The position numbers and the translations under genes are program-made. Below, in pieces: positions 36,609-45,890 of a DNA stretch of 64,000 nt. The DNA comes from Bacteroidales bacterium. GTDB taxonomy: Bacteria > Bacteroidota > Bacteroidia > Bacteroidales > UBA3663. Below the pieces are notes generated by a model that was given only the letters and a program-made list of their open reading frames with translations, had not been told where the DNA came from and made no database searches. The stretch is taken from NCBI GenBank assembly GCA_004557315.1, contig SFEH01000005.1, positions 7,600 through 71,599 of the forward strand. Reading direction: 5' to 3'. The number at the start of each line of letters is the position of its first letter. The first letter of the stretch is position 1.

Positions 36609-37250
36609 GAAGGCAAAAAATATGCAAAAATATGTATATGATTGGATTTCATGATGGATTGCTATTGTTGTCACCCATTCACAGCATCAATGATATTAAT
36701 ACCGCATCTTCTCGACATGCAAAACGTTTTTTTAAAATCGCATCGAGTTAACAGTTAACGTTAACACCCTTTTTCATGGTGATGGACAGGCATGAGAAGC
36801 GGGTGATGTGCGGTTGTCGGGGAGTTAATTTTTTTCCCTCGCGAGGAAAAAAATCTTGTCGCGAGAAGTACCTTGAGAGGTGTTGGTTGAAGAGAGCTGG
36901 AGCGTTAACGTTAACTGTTAACTCAATGCGAATGTGAATTACATCAAGACTCATCTTCGACAGCAAAGCACCATCGCCAGCAAAGCACCTTCAAACATCC
37001 ACACCCCAACATCTTCACTCCTTCATCTCTCAAGGTATTTCTTTTCTGTAATGCTACTAAAAATATTTCTGCTAAAATTGTTTCTGCTATATAAATATAT
37101 AATAATATAATTTTAAACTATTAATATGCGCGCGAGCGCGATATATAATGTATAAAATAACGTTAACCCTCTCGCAATCATTGAAATAAACAAAATCGCA
37201 TCGAGTTAACAGTTAACGTTAACGCCTTTCGGGTCAGCTTGAATTATTTG
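36609..37250. other. Gene-free repeat-rich segment
   Basis: No convincing gene. It contains the 32-bp direct repeats and their inverted copy (separate entry), a near-palindrome around TCCCTCGCGAGGA flanked by T7/A7 runs (36827-36851), a GC-alternating palindrome-like ATGCGCGCGAGCGCGAT (37126-37142) inside a very AT-rich stretch (37050-37190), and CAGCAAAGCACC direct repeats (36962 and 36977). Base composition swings sharply from the neighbouring genes. Confidence 0.6.
36734..37223. repeat. 32-bp direct repeats with an internal inverted copy (GTTAAC-rich)
   Basis: The identical 32-mer starting AAAATCGCATCGAGTTAACA and ending GTTAACGTTAAC occurs at 36734-36765 and 37192-37223. An inverted copy with two mismatches lies at 36904-36933. 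A further AACGTTAACC stands at 37160. The segment between the direct repeats is about 426 bp without a gene. Possibly a mobile-element remnant or a multi-site protein target; family not recognised. Confidence 0.85.
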
Positions 37251-37391
37251 ATGAGAGCAGTAGTGTTCTCGCGTTTTCAGTTTATAGTTAGCGCAGCCCA
37301 AAAGAACTTTAATATCTATACCAGTTACGAACGTTTGGAACAATTGACTGTTCTCAACCTTCAGTTCTGGTTGTCAAAATTAATTTGCTGA
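37251..37391 (+). CDS. Possible 46-residue small protein
   Basis: An open frame from ATG (MRAVVFSRFQFIVSAAQKNF ...) ending in a TGA, 22 bp before a strong terminator on the same strand. The residue mix is protein-like (aromatic and Leu-rich second half). It might be a real small protein, the tail of a decayed gene, or chance within a non-coding RNA. No homologue recognised. Confidence 0.25.
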   Translation: MRAVVFSRFQFIVSAAQKNFNIYTSYERLEQLTVLNLQFWLSKLIC

Positions 37392-37413
37392 CTTTTGATT
37401 TCTATAAAGCATA

Positions 37414-37466
37414 AAACAATGCACCGGCTGTCTTTGCATCTGCAAGGCAGTTGGTGCATTGTTTTT
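37414..37466 (+). terminator. Strong terminator without an assigned gene
   Basis: 12-bp outer stem AAACAATGCACC/GGTGCATTGTTT (37414-37425 with 37453-37464), inner CTG/CAG pairing, then a T-run. It shows that something is transcribed rightward through 37.2-37.4 kb, either the small frame above or an RNA. Confidence 0.85.
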
Positions 37467-37697
37467 CAGCAATGAAGATTTTGGTATTAAAAAAGAAATA
37501 ATGTGACTTATTTCAATTCCTCTTCTATCTGCATATATATGCAAAATATCAATACGTCATCAACTCGAAGGGAACTCGAAGGAAACTCGAACAAACTTGA
37601 TGTGTTTGAAGCGTGAGACTTTTGCATATATTACGTAAATCTACCAAAATAGTGATGCTCAAAATATCCAATACAAGATAGTTGCGATATGGATCCT
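37467..37697. other. Intergenic stretch with short AACTCGAAGG repeats
   Basis: Mostly AT-rich. Three near-copies of AACTCGAAGG stand at about 37562-37592. No gene or clear promoter seen. Confidence 0.5.
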
Positions 37698-39542
37698 TCA
37701 GCGCTTGGCAGGCTTTGCGTCAAACTCGGCCTTCTTCTGCTCGTAGTAGCGTTGCATGACGTAGAAGGCGAGTTTCCTCTGGCCGGTGTTGGATACAAGC
37801 CCCTTGCGATTGAACCAGTCCTGGACATCAGACAATGGTCGGCGAGGAGAGAGGAAGTCCTTGAGGATCCATGGCGAGAGGCCAGAGAGGCCGTCGATCT
37901 TGTCCATCATCTTTAGGCCTTCGATATAGAGATCCTCTTGGAACTCTTCGCTGAAGCGGACGTTCTTGTTGGCATGCCAGCCAGCGACTGCACCACCGCC
38001 GAATTCGCTCACGATGACAGGCTTGTCGTATGGCACCTCCCATGTCATCTTGGCTGCATCCTGGGTGTCGCGATACCAGCCGACATACTGGTTGAATGCC
38101 ACCACATCGACATATTCGTTCATGTTGTCCTGCAGGCGGTTGTGATAGTTGGTGGCAGAAGTCACCTCCATCGCCATGCTGATGAGACGAGTGTCGTCGA
38201 GCGAACGGGCGAACTTGGCAAGCGAAGAGAGGAAGCGGTCGCGAGGCTCACTATGAGGAGTCTCGTTGGCTATGCTCCAGATGATGACGTTGGCACGGTT
38301 TTTGTCGCGGCGTATCATGTCGCCAAGCTGACGTTCGGCATTCTTATATGTGTCGGGATTCTCCCAGGCGATGGTCCAGTAGCAAGGAATCTCGCTCCAC
38401 ACCATGATGCCCATACGCTCGGCTTCGCGCACAGCATGTTCGTTGTGAGGGTAGTGAGCCAGACGCACGTAGTTGCAGCCCAGCTCCTTTGCCCAGTTGA
38501 GCAATGTGCGAGCATCCTCGGCTGAATGAGCACGACCTTGGCTGAAGGCTTTTTCTTCGTGGATGCTGACACCGCGTAGGAAGATGTGCTTGCCGTTGAG
38601 GAGAATCTTCTTTCCTTGGGTCTCAATGCAGCGGAAGCCTATCTCGTCGGTGAGCACCTCATTGCCCTTGGCAATCTCAACATCGTAGAGCTTCGGGTTT
38701 TCAGGACACCATAGCACAGGCTTTGCCTTGAATGAGATGCTGGCGCGTCCGTCGGCATCGGTCACAACCTTCTGGGCAATCTTGAGTTCAGGGATGCGAA
38801 CTTCGATCTCAACGCCTTCCTGTGGCTTGTTGAGACTGATCCAGCCATAGATATGCTGCCAGTTCTTCTTGTCGAGCTGGATGCTGTAGTCCTGGATGAA
38901 AGTCGTCTCGACAGGCACGAGGAGCACATCGCGAGTGATGCCGCCGTAGTTCCACCAGTCGAAGATATTGGTAGGAATGGCTTCTGGATGGCGCTTGTTA
39001 TCGACCTTCACAATCACATTGTTCTGTCCTTCTTTCAGAGCATCGGTGATGTCGAAGTTGAAAGGCGTGAAGCCACCGAAGTGAGTGCCCTGCTTCTTGC
39101 CGTTGACATAGACCACAGCTTCGTAGTTGACAGCGCCGAAATAGAGCAGCATGCGCTTGTCGGCTTGTGGCTTATAGTCGAAGGTGCGACGGAACCATAC
39201 AGTGCCCTCGTAGAAGAAGAGACGTTCGTCCTGAATGTTCCAGTCGCCAGGGATGTCCATCTGGTCGGTGGTGTCGAAATTGTATTCTACCAGTTCGAGC
39301 GGAGATTTCTGATGAGCATCGAGGAAGAAGCCCCAAGGAGATTCTTTCATTCGGTAGTCGTAGAAGCCGATTTCCTGCTGGTCGATGATGTAACGCCATT
39401 TTCCGTTGAGCGAAGTCACGTCCTGACGGCCATAGATGTTGCCGACGAGAGGAATCTCGGTCGATGCTTGAGGTTGCTGTGCATGAAGCCCCGCAAGGGA
39501 AACGACAGCAAGCAGAGCGGAGAGAATGTAGCGAATTTTCAT
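37698..39542 (-). CDS. Secreted GH2 beta-glycosidase
   Basis: 614 residues from MKIRYILSALLAVVSLAGLHAQ (signal peptide). Domain order: sugar-binding jelly roll (LNGKWRYIIDQQEIGFYD ... WNYGGITRDVLLVP), immunoglobulin-like domain (about 225-300), TIM barrel. Acid/base Glu in IWSIANETPHSEPRD, nucleophile Glu in KPVIVSEFGGGA. The length fits the UidA/LacZ-short group (beta-glucuronidase or beta-galactosidase) better than the 850-residue GH2 beta-mannosidases. Downstream of the mannan locus on the same strand, it may remove side sugars, but the substrate is open. TATTTTTG at 39576-39583 is a likely -7 box. Confidence 0.87.
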   Translation of the reverse strand: MKIRYILSALLAVVSLAGLHAQQPQASTEIPLVGNIYGRQDVTSLNGKWRYIIDQQEIGFYDYRMKESPWGFFLDAHQKSPLELVEYNFDTTDQMDIPGDWNIQDERLFFYEGTVWFRRTFDYKPQADKRMLLYFGAVNYEAVVYVNGKKQGTHFGGFTPFNFDITDALKEGQNNVIVKVDNKRHPEAIPTNIFDWWNYGGITRDVLLVPVETTFIQDYSIQLDKKNWQHIYGWISLNKPQEGVEIEVRIPELKIAQKVVTDADGRASISFKAKPVLWCPENPKLYDVEIAKGNEVLTDEIGFRCIETQGKKILLNGKHIFLRGVSIHEEKAFSQGRAHSAEDARTLLNWAKELGCNYVRLAHYPHNEHAVREAERMGIMVWSEIPCYWTIAWENPDTYKNAERQLGDMIRRDKNRANVIIWSIANETPHSEPRDRFLSSLAKFARSLDDTRLISMAMEVTSATNYHNRLQDNMNEYVDVVAFNQYVGWYRDTQDAAKMTWEVPYDKPVIVSEFGGGAVAGWHANKNVRFSEEFQEDLYIEGLKMMDKIDGLSGLSPWILKDFLSPRRPLSDVQDWFNRKGLVSNTGQRKLAFYVMQRYYEQKKAEFDAKPAKR

Positions 39543-39612
39543 AGCGATAAAAATTATGTTTGTGTGTATTTTCTGCAAAAATAATCATTTCCTGAATAAT
39601 ATCTGCAATTTA

Positions 39613-39644
39613 TTTGCAAATATTTTTATTTTACCTTATTTTTG
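39613..39644 (+). promoter_or_regulatory. Promoter of the 43-residue protein gene
   Basis: TTTG (39613-39616), 20-bp spacer, TATTTTTG (39637-39644), 24 bp before the ATG at 39669. Confidence 0.7.
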
Positions 39645-39668
39645 CCGCAAAATATAGAATATTACAAT

Positions 39669-39800
39669 ATGGCAGACAACTTTTTGGAAAGACAATATGC
39701 AGCTTATGAGGAACGAAAGGCTGCAATGAAGTCGGGGAAAAAGGCAAGCGCGTCGAAGACGAAGTTCTATACCCGACCAGGAAAGAAAGTGGAGAAGTAA
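39669..39800 (+). CDS. Conserved-looking 43-residue basic protein
   Basis: Encodes MADNFLERQYAAYEERKAAM followed by a Lys/Ser-rich tail ending KKVEK. The MADN(F/Y)LE start recalls short proteins seen in many Bacteroidales, some misnamed dehydrogenase in databases; that link is from memory. The complete unit of promoter, ORF and terminator on the strand opposite its neighbours argues for a real gene. 15 of 43 residues are Lys, Arg or Glu; no signal peptide. Confidence 0.7.
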   Translation: MADNFLERQYAAYEERKAAMKSGKKASASKTKFYTRPGKKVEK

Positions 39801-39808
39801 CAAGACAG

Positions 39809-39842
39809 AAAGAGCCGGCAAGTAAATGCCAGCTCTTTTTTA
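39809..39842 (+). terminator. Terminator of the 43-residue protein gene
   Basis: Stem AAGAGC.GGCA/TGCC.GCTCTT (39810-39820 with 39826-39836), one mismatch, followed by a T-run. Confidence 0.8.
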
Positions 39843-39899
39843 TTACATATATGACTTTCTTTTTACATAAAAGACTTTAGGAAAAAGCCATGACATGAC

Positions 39900-42125
39900 T
39901 TACTCTGCAACGAGATGGAGCACACGTGAGCTCCAGTCATTCTGCTTGTGATATTCTACAGTATGGCTCTTTGGGATCTCGAGTCCGACGTTCATGAGAT
40001 AGGCACCGCTGAAGCTCTTGCCCTCGAAGTCGAGAGGACGGGTGTCGATGCGATTGAGCTCATGGATGGTGTATGTCTTGTTAGGGTCAAGTCCTGCCAT
40101 CTTAACGCGAGGGAAGTGCTGGTTCATGAATGTCTCGAGCTTCCACCAGTAGAACACTGCCTGATTCTTGTCTTCGCCCACATACATCACCGATGCGAGG
40201 TCCTGACCAGCATAAGGAGAGAGGAGACGGTAGAGGTCGCCAAACTGCACGATAGGACGGATCTTCTTGTAGTCGGCAATAGCCTTGCGGCACAGATCCT
40301 TCTCTTCGTCGGTCATGTGCTTTGGCTGGATCTCCATTCCGAGGCGTCCGCTCATGGCAACGTCGATGCGGAACTTGAGAGGTGTGGTGCGGAAAGTCTG
40401 ATGGTTTGGTGCAGCCGAGATGTGACTTGCCATGGCAATGGCAGGGTAGAAGTAAGATGTTCCCCACTGCATGCGCACACGCTGCAAAGCATCGGTATTG
40501 TCGCTCACCCAGAACTCATCGAAGTAAGGGAGCAAGCCGTAGTTGACACGTCCGCCACCAGAAGCACAGTCCTGAATGACCACATCAGGATACTTCTCAC
40601 GTATGCGCTGGCAGGTCTTGATCAAGCCTTCGTGGTATTTGATGTAGAGGTGTGACTGATCTTCCATTGGAAGATACTGCGAACCATGGTTCATCACTGG
40701 AGCATTGGCATCCCACTTGATATATGCAATCTCTGGATAGTTGGTGAGGAGGGTGTCAACGAGGTTGAACACGAAGTCCTGAACCTTTGGATTTGCCATA
40801 TCGAGAACCACCTGTGTGCCGCCACGTCCCAAGACTGGCTCGCGACCTGGAGCCTTGATAATCCAGTCAGGATGAGCCTCATAGAGTTCAGATACGGTAT
40901 TTGACATCTCTGGCTCGATCCAGATGCCGAACTTCACGCCATTCTTCTTGGCATCGCGCAACAGACCGTTGATGCCATCAGGGAGTTTGCGGGTATCCAC
41001 TACCCAGTCACCGAGCGATGAGTTATCGACATTGCGAGGATATTTGTCGCCAAACCATCCGTCGTCCATCACGAAGAGTTCGCCACCCATTGATGCGATG
41101 TCCTTCATCATCTGATCCATCTCTGGAGCCTTGATGTCGAGATATACGCCTTCCCAAGAGTTGAGCAGGATCATGCGTTCCTGATTGCCGTGGCGAAGCT
41201 GATAGCGACGAGCCCAGCGGTGGAAAGCCTGACTCACGCCATTGGTACCCTTGGTTGAATAGGTGATGGCAGAATGTGGAGTGGTGAAGGTCTCGCCCTT
41301 CTTGAGGTGGTATTCCGAATTGTCGGGATTGATGCCTGCGAAGTAATAGTGATAGTCGGTATCGTCGGTGTCGATTGTGACGCGATAAGGACCGCTGTAG
41401 AGCAAAGACGCACCGATCACAGCACCTTCGTTCTCCTGTGCCTTGCCGTCGAGCGAGAGCATGACCTCATTGCGGCTGATGAACGCATTGCGGATGCCGT
41501 CTTTCTCCTTGAGCACGATGGTTCCGTTGGTCAATGGCTCATCGTAGAGCTGTGCCTCGGCAGCCCATGTGCCATGGAAGTGAGAGCACCATACATTGCC
41601 TCGGCGCACAGGCAGGAGAGGGTTGTAGAACTGTGTGAGAGTGACAGTCTTCTTCTCGCCATTGGTGATGTCGCTCCAGTATTCAATCATATCCACATCG
41701 TCGTAGCTCTGATAGTAGAGACGCACGGTGGTAGGATAGAGAGGGTCGGTGAGAGTGATGGTGAGCAATTCTCCGGAACGGTCAGCACCGTTTGGAGCCT
41801 TGTCCTTGATCGAAGAAACCTTATAGTCTGAAATCAGCATCTGTGTTGACATGTTGCCATCTGCATGACGCATGGCAAGACATGTCTCGGTAGTAGTATG
41901 TGTTGCACCGTAGGCAGGATAGAGTTCGGCACGTCCGCCAGAGAGCGATGGCAGCTGTGCAATGTCCTGTGACTTGAGGGCGGGACCATAATAGACAAAT
42001 AGAGGCTCTGCACCCTTGTTCAGCTCGAGCACGAGGCTGTTGTTAGGTGTGCGGAGCTCAATCTTTTCAGCCATGGCAGTGCTTGCTGCAAATAATGCCG
42101 AAAGGAATATGAGACTCTTTTTCAT
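39900..42125 (-). CDS. Secreted GH36 alpha-galactosidase
   Basis: 741 residues, signal peptide MKKSLIFLSALFAASTAMA. N-terminal supersandwich (about 25-310), TIM barrel, C-terminal antiparallel domain. Nucleophile Asp in IAYIKWDANAP (about 475), acid/base Asp in FWVSDNTDALQR (about 537), and the binding motif CASGGGRVNYG between them. Removes alpha-1,6-galactose from galactomannan or raffinose-type sugars. At the 3' end of the mannan operon, it would expose the mannan backbone to the GH26 enzyme. A hairpin separates it from manA, so it may have its own expression level. Confidence 0.93.
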   Translation of the reverse strand: MKKSLIFLSALFAASTAMAEKIELRTPNNSLVLELNKGAEPLFVYYGPALKSQDIAQLPSLSGGRAELYPAYGATHTTTETCLAMRHADGNMSTQMLISDYKVSSIKDKAPNGADRSGELLTITLTDPLYPTTVRLYYQSYDDVDMIEYWSDITNGEKKTVTLTQFYNPLLPVRRGNVWCSHFHGTWAAEAQLYDEPLTNGTIVLKEKDGIRNAFISRNEVMLSLDGKAQENEGAVIGASLLYSGPYRVTIDTDDTDYHYYFAGINPDNSEYHLKKGETFTTPHSAITYSTKGTNGVSQAFHRWARRYQLRHGNQERMILLNSWEGVYLDIKAPEMDQMMKDIASMGGELFVMDDGWFGDKYPRNVDNSSLGDWVVDTRKLPDGINGLLRDAKKNGVKFGIWIEPEMSNTVSELYEAHPDWIIKAPGREPVLGRGGTQVVLDMANPKVQDFVFNLVDTLLTNYPEIAYIKWDANAPVMNHGSQYLPMEDQSHLYIKYHEGLIKTCQRIREKYPDVVIQDCASGGGRVNYGLLPYFDEFWVSDNTDALQRVRMQWGTSYFYPAIAMASHISAAPNHQTFRTTPLKFRIDVAMSGRLGMEIQPKHMTDEEKDLCRKAIADYKKIRPIVQFGDLYRLLSPYAGQDLASVMYVGEDKNQAVFYWWKLETFMNQHFPRVKMAGLDPNKTYTIHELNRIDTRPLDFEGKSFSGAYLMNVGLEIPKSHTVEYHKQNDWSSRVLHLVAE

Positions 42126-42186
42126 AATTAATGATGTTTGTAGATTGAATAAAGTGTGCTATAATATAACATTATAGTGTAAAACC

Positions 42187-42217
42187 GCTCTGGCAGAACA
42201 ACTTGTCCTGTCAGAGC
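42187..42217 (-). terminator. Intercistronic hairpin between manA-type gene and GH36 gene
   Basis: GCTCTGGCAG/CTGTCAGAGC stem (one mismatch) with an 11-nt loop. On the minus strand it is followed by GGTTTTAC, a weak T-run. It could cause partial termination or stabilise the upstream message. Confidence 0.55.
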
Positions 42218-42235
42218 AGGTAAGTATTGATATTA

Positions 42236-43210
42236 TTAGTGGATTGTAGCTGTCAAGAATGTGGCATTGCCAAAGATGTTAAGCACGTTTTCTGACGCAG
42301 GTACAAGCAGAGTCTCGCCTTGATGCACCTTCACGCCATTGATGTTTGCATCACCATGCAGGCACACTACTATGACAAACGAGTCGGTGTGGAGATCTAC
42401 TTGCTGAGCATGCTGAACCACTACGCGGCTTACAGAGAAATAAGGACATTCGACGAGAGGTGCTACTGGCAGAGTGCTGTCGTATGACGAGCGATATTCT
42501 GGATAGACCTTATAGTCGATGGCATCCTTTGCCAATTCGGTGTGAAGCTCGCGGGTGTTGCCATTGGCATCTCGGCGGCCAAAGTCATAGACGCGGTAGG
42601 TGATGTCGCTGGTCTGCTGAATCTCAGCAAGGAAGTTGCCTGCACCGATGGCATGCATGCGTCCTGCAGGGAGGAAGAAGAGGTCGCCTTGATGAGATTC
42701 GTGAGTAGCGATGATGTCAGCCATAGGGTTCACGCCCTCCACCTCATTGGTCAGCAGGTTCTCATATTCGTCGGGAGTGATAGACTTCTTCATGCCTGCA
42801 TAGATCTTTGCACCAGGGTCGCTCTTGATGATATACCACATCTCAGTCTTGCCGGCACAGCGATGGCGCTTGCCTGCCAGTTCATCATCAGGGTGAACCT
42901 GAATGCTGAGATCTTGACGTGAGTCGATGAACTTGACCAACAGAGGAAAGTTGTTGCCAAAACGCTCAAAGACCTTGTCGCCCACGAGAAGACCTTTGTA
43001 TTTGTCGATGAGGGCAGGAAGAGTCATGTCGAGATCAACATCATTGACCAGTCCACGGTCGGCAGTGATGCTTTCGTGACCTGGAACGCCACTGATTTCC
43101 CACGATTCACCGATATTGGTTTCGTCGGTATGGATACACTTGAATGGAGCAATCTGCTCGCCTCCCCAGATAGTGCTCTTGAGGAAAGGTACAAACTTAT
43201 ACGGTTTCAT
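42236..43210 (-). CDS. manA: Class I mannose-6-phosphate isomerase
   Basis: 324 residues, short bacterial class I type, cytoplasmic cupin. Converts mannose-6-phosphate to fructose-6-phosphate. Visible: N-terminal YKFVPFLKSTIWGGEQI, zinc-site region SIQVHPDDELAGKRH (His and Asp/Glu ligands, about 100-115), and HAIGAGNFLAEIQQTSD (about 186-202). Starts 19 bp after the epimerase gene; in the mannan pathway it funnels mannose phosphate into glycolysis. Confidence 0.93.
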   Translation of the reverse strand: MKPYKFVPFLKSTIWGGEQIAPFKCIHTDETNIGESWEISGVPGHESITADRGLVNDVDLDMTLPALIDKYKGLLVGDKVFERFGNNFPLLVKFIDSRQDLSIQVHPDDELAGKRHRCAGKTEMWYIIKSDPGAKIYAGMKKSITPDEYENLLTNEVEGVNPMADIIATHESHQGDLFFLPAGRMHAIGAGNFLAEIQQTSDITYRVYDFGRRDANGNTRELHTELAKDAIDYKVYPEYRSSYDSTLPVAPLVECPYFSVSRVVVQHAQQVDLHTDSFVIVVCLHGDANINGVKVHQGETLLVPASENVLNIFGNATFLTATIH

Positions 43211-43229
43211 GTTTTTGGTAGATTTTGGA

Positions 43230-44471
43230 TTAGAATTCTCGTTCGATTATCTCAAGACACATGCGGCTGTTGTGGTATGGGCATTTCCAGAACCCAGCCT
43301 TGTCGTCCTTGCGATTGATGTTGCGCTTGCTGTCGCGACTCCAGAACCACTCACCTCCTTCGTAGTCGATGAGGTTGTCCTTGATATATTGCCAGCATTT
43401 TACACCCTTGTCGAGTGCGTCGGTATCTCCGAAGTACTGGTAGAGATTGAGGAAACCGACCACAGCCTCGGCCTGAACCCACCAGTGACGGTCATCGTCG
43501 ATGTGGCCTGTGTCGAGGTTTGCCTCATGAGTCATCGAGCCATCGGCATTAAGACCCTTCTCGCTTGCTTTGGCAACAAGCTTGACTATAGGCTCAACCT
43601 TTGCCAATACCTCCTTGTCACCAAGAACCAGAGCAGCCTCGTGCATCAGCCACGAACATTCGATGTCGTGACCATAGCTCTCTAACCAGCCTGCTCCTCG
43701 TTTCCAGTCCATGTCGAAGAAGAGGTCGAGGTGATGAGTCTCTGGATTGAGTATCTTGTCGGTGAAGATGTAGATGAGGTTGCGCAAAGCTTTCTCAACC
43801 TCTAAAGTCACTTCCTTGTATTCGTCCTTGTACTTGTCGCAACTAGCCACGCTCTGCAATACACGATAGAGATTGGTGTAAGGCTCAATGATGTGCAGGT
43901 GGGTGTTCTGCGACTTCGGATAGTTGGCATCGAAGTCAGACAGACGCATGTCGGCAATCTCGCCCCATTCACGGGTGCAAGCTTCGATATAGCCGTTGTT
44001 GGCATGATCGAACGAATGTTGCTCGATGCAGTGGAACAGCTCGATCGACTTGTCGAGAGCCTCCTTGTCGTGGGTGGCGCGTGCATATTCAGACAATCCG
44101 TAGATGGCGAAGCCTATTGCATAGAACTGCTTCTTGGTGTCGATAGGGTTGCCATCAGCATCCAGCTCCCAGAAGATTCCGCCATATTCCTTGTCGATGA
44201 AGTGCGATAGTAGATAGTCCTTGGCGTGAGTTGCAGCCTCAAGATACTCAGGACGTTGCAAGACACGGTAAGCAGCAGAGAAAGCCCAGAGGATTCGAGC
44301 ATTGAGGATTCCTCCTTTGCTGGCATCTTTCACGAGAGTGCCATCGCCTCGCATCTGACCATAGAAGCCTCCACGTTCAGTGTCCTGCATCTTAAGCCAA
44401 AACGAGAGGATGTTGTTCTCAACAACATCCTTCATTTCGGTTTTTAATAAGTTGATAGGTGTATTGTTCAT
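43230..44471 (-). CDS. Mannobiose (cellobiose) 2-epimerase, AGE family
   Basis: 413 residues, (alpha/alpha)6 barrel of the N-acylglucosamine/cellobiose 2-epimerase family. Catalytic His residues are visible in THLHIIEPYTNLYR (about 190-203), CSWLMHEAALVLG (about 268) and GHIDDDRHWWVQAEA (about 325-337). In Bacteroides the orthologous gene in this same context turns beta-1,4-mannobiose into mannosyl-glucose, the substrate of the GH130_1 phosphorylase two genes upstream. Cytoplasmic; 2 bp after the symporter gene, so tightly coupled. Confidence 0.92.
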   Translation of the reverse strand: MNNTPINLLKTEMKDVVENNILSFWLKMQDTERGGFYGQMRGDGTLVKDASKGGILNARILWAFSAAYRVLQRPEYLEAATHAKDYLLSHFIDKEYGGIFWELDADGNPIDTKKQFYAIGFAIYGLSEYARATHDKEALDKSIELFHCIEQHSFDHANNGYIEACTREWGEIADMRLSDFDANYPKSQNTHLHIIEPYTNLYRVLQSVASCDKYKDEYKEVTLEVEKALRNLIYIFTDKILNPETHHLDLFFDMDWKRGAGWLESYGHDIECSWLMHEAALVLGDKEVLAKVEPIVKLVAKASEKGLNADGSMTHEANLDTGHIDDDRHWWVQAEAVVGFLNLYQYFGDTDALDKGVKCWQYIKDNLIDYEGGEWFWSRDSKRNINRKDDKAGFWKCPYHNSRMCLEIIEREF

Positions 44472-44473
44472 TA

Positions 44474-45817
44474 TTACTTTTTCAAAGGGAATTTATAAGC
44501 CAAGAATCCCATAAGGGCAGCAATGGCTGCTGGGAACAGAGAGAAGAGTGACCATACCATAGTCTTGACTGATTCTGGGTCGGTAATAGTTACAACTGTC
44601 TCGCCAGTGTTTGGGTCGGTGGTAGAGATGAGTCCAGCCATGCCAAGAAGGAGAGCGATGAGCGAACCAGAAATAGCGCTTCCGAACTTTTGTGCCATTG
44701 TTCCTGATGAGAAGATCAAGCCGGTAGATGATGCACCATAGGTCTCAGTCGCATAGTCAGATACATCGGCATACATCGACCAAAGGAGTGGAGAGTAGAA
44801 ACCTACTCCGATTGATGTGATGATAGAGACTGCCACCATTACCCAAATGTAGGCAGGATCCATTGGGATGAAGAAATATGCCACCGAAGAGACAGTGCAC
44901 AGAATAGCCGACCAGATGAAAGCCCTGCGCTTTGAGCCTACCCAACGGGTGAAGGCTGGAGAGAGTCCACCAAAGATCATGCAGGTCACCTCGCCAAATG
45001 CCATGAAGACTGTGTAGTTGATGATGAGTGCACCAATGGTAACATCGCCTCCAAGGCAGTAGGTCATCATGTAGCCAGCAGCAGCATAGCGGAACCCGTT
45101 GAAGAAGTTGGTGCTGATCGCCACCAGGGTCATATAGATCCACGGCTTGTTGGCGATGAGGTCGGAATACTGCTTGGTTGAGAATTTTTCGGCACGCTTA
45201 GGCTTGATGCGCTCCTTGGTGAGCAAGCCACATGCCAAAGTCATTACTGCGGCAACAACACCGAAGCCTGCACCAAGCACAGAATACTGGTGTGCCTCGG
45301 AACCTCCGACCCACTTCTGGAGATATGGGAAAGAGATCAAGGTCACGAAGCCCATAGCATAGGCACCGACCATGCGGTATGACGAGAACTGGTTTTTTTC
45401 GTCATCGTCTTCGGTCATCACTCCGAGCAAAGAGCCGTAAGGCACATTGACCAAGGTATAGACCGCCATCATGAGCAGGTAGAAGGTATAAGCCCACACA
45501 CGCTTACCGCCAGGACCGAGTTCAGGTGTGAAGAGAAGACATGCGAAGATGATGCCGAATGGGATAGATCCCCAGATGAGCCACGGACGATAAGTGCCCC
45601 AGCGGCTCTGTGTTCGGTCGGCGATTGAACCCATCAGTGGGTCGGTGACCACATCGAACATGCGGGCGATGAGCATCAGGAGTCCGGCATCGGCAAATGA
45701 TAGTCCGAACACGTTGGTGAAGAACAGAGGGAAGGCTGTTGACATGATTTTCCAAGTGATACCTCCCGAAGCTGCATCACCCAAGGCATAGCCGATTTTT
45801 TCTTTTAATGTTGCCAT
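44474..45817 (-). CDS. GPH-family glycoside:cation symporter (mannooligosaccharide uptake)
   Basis: 447 residues, 12 membrane helices. N-terminal GPH signature: KIGYALGDAASGGITWKIM, FDVVTDPLMGSIADRTQSRWG and YRPWLIWGSIPFGI. Imports mannobiose/mannooligosaccharides with a cation, inferred from its place between the phosphorylase and the epimerase. A TATATTTG at 45869-45876 (minus) could give an internal promoter after the GH130_1 gene. A second member of the family serves the xylan locus at 60 kb. Confidence 0.92.
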   Translation of the reverse strand: MATLKEKIGYALGDAASGGITWKIMSTAFPLFFTNVFGLSFADAGLLMLIARMFDVVTDPLMGSIADRTQSRWGTYRPWLIWGSIPFGIIFACLLFTPELGPGGKRVWAYTFYLLMMAVYTLVNVPYGSLLGVMTEDDDEKNQFSSYRMVGAYAMGFVTLISFPYLQKWVGGSEAHQYSVLGAGFGVVAAVMTLACGLLTKERIKPKRAEKFSTKQYSDLIANKPWIYMTLVAISTNFFNGFRYAAAGYMMTYCLGGDVTIGALIINYTVFMAFGEVTCMIFGGLSPAFTRWVGSKRRAFIWSAILCTVSSVAYFFIPMDPAYIWVMVAVSIITSIGVGFYSPLLWSMYADVSDYATETYGASSTGLIFSSGTMAQKFGSAISGSLIALLLGMAGLISTTDPNTGETVVTITDPESVKTMVWSLFSLFPAAIAALMGFLAYKFPLKK

Positions 45818-45890
45818 AGTATTGGTTTTAATTATTATATTTGCAGGTTTTAGATTTTAAAATCGCTGCAAATATAATAATTTTTTTTAT

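Noticed and set aside
36748..36966. 72-codon frame on the minus strand between the GTTAAC repeats
   Set aside because: It runs through the repeat copies themselves and has no promoter or family resemblance.
37050..37190. AT-rich stretch as a replication origin
   Set aside because: No recognisable DnaA boxes of the TTATCCACA type, and the parS cluster lies over 28 kb away.
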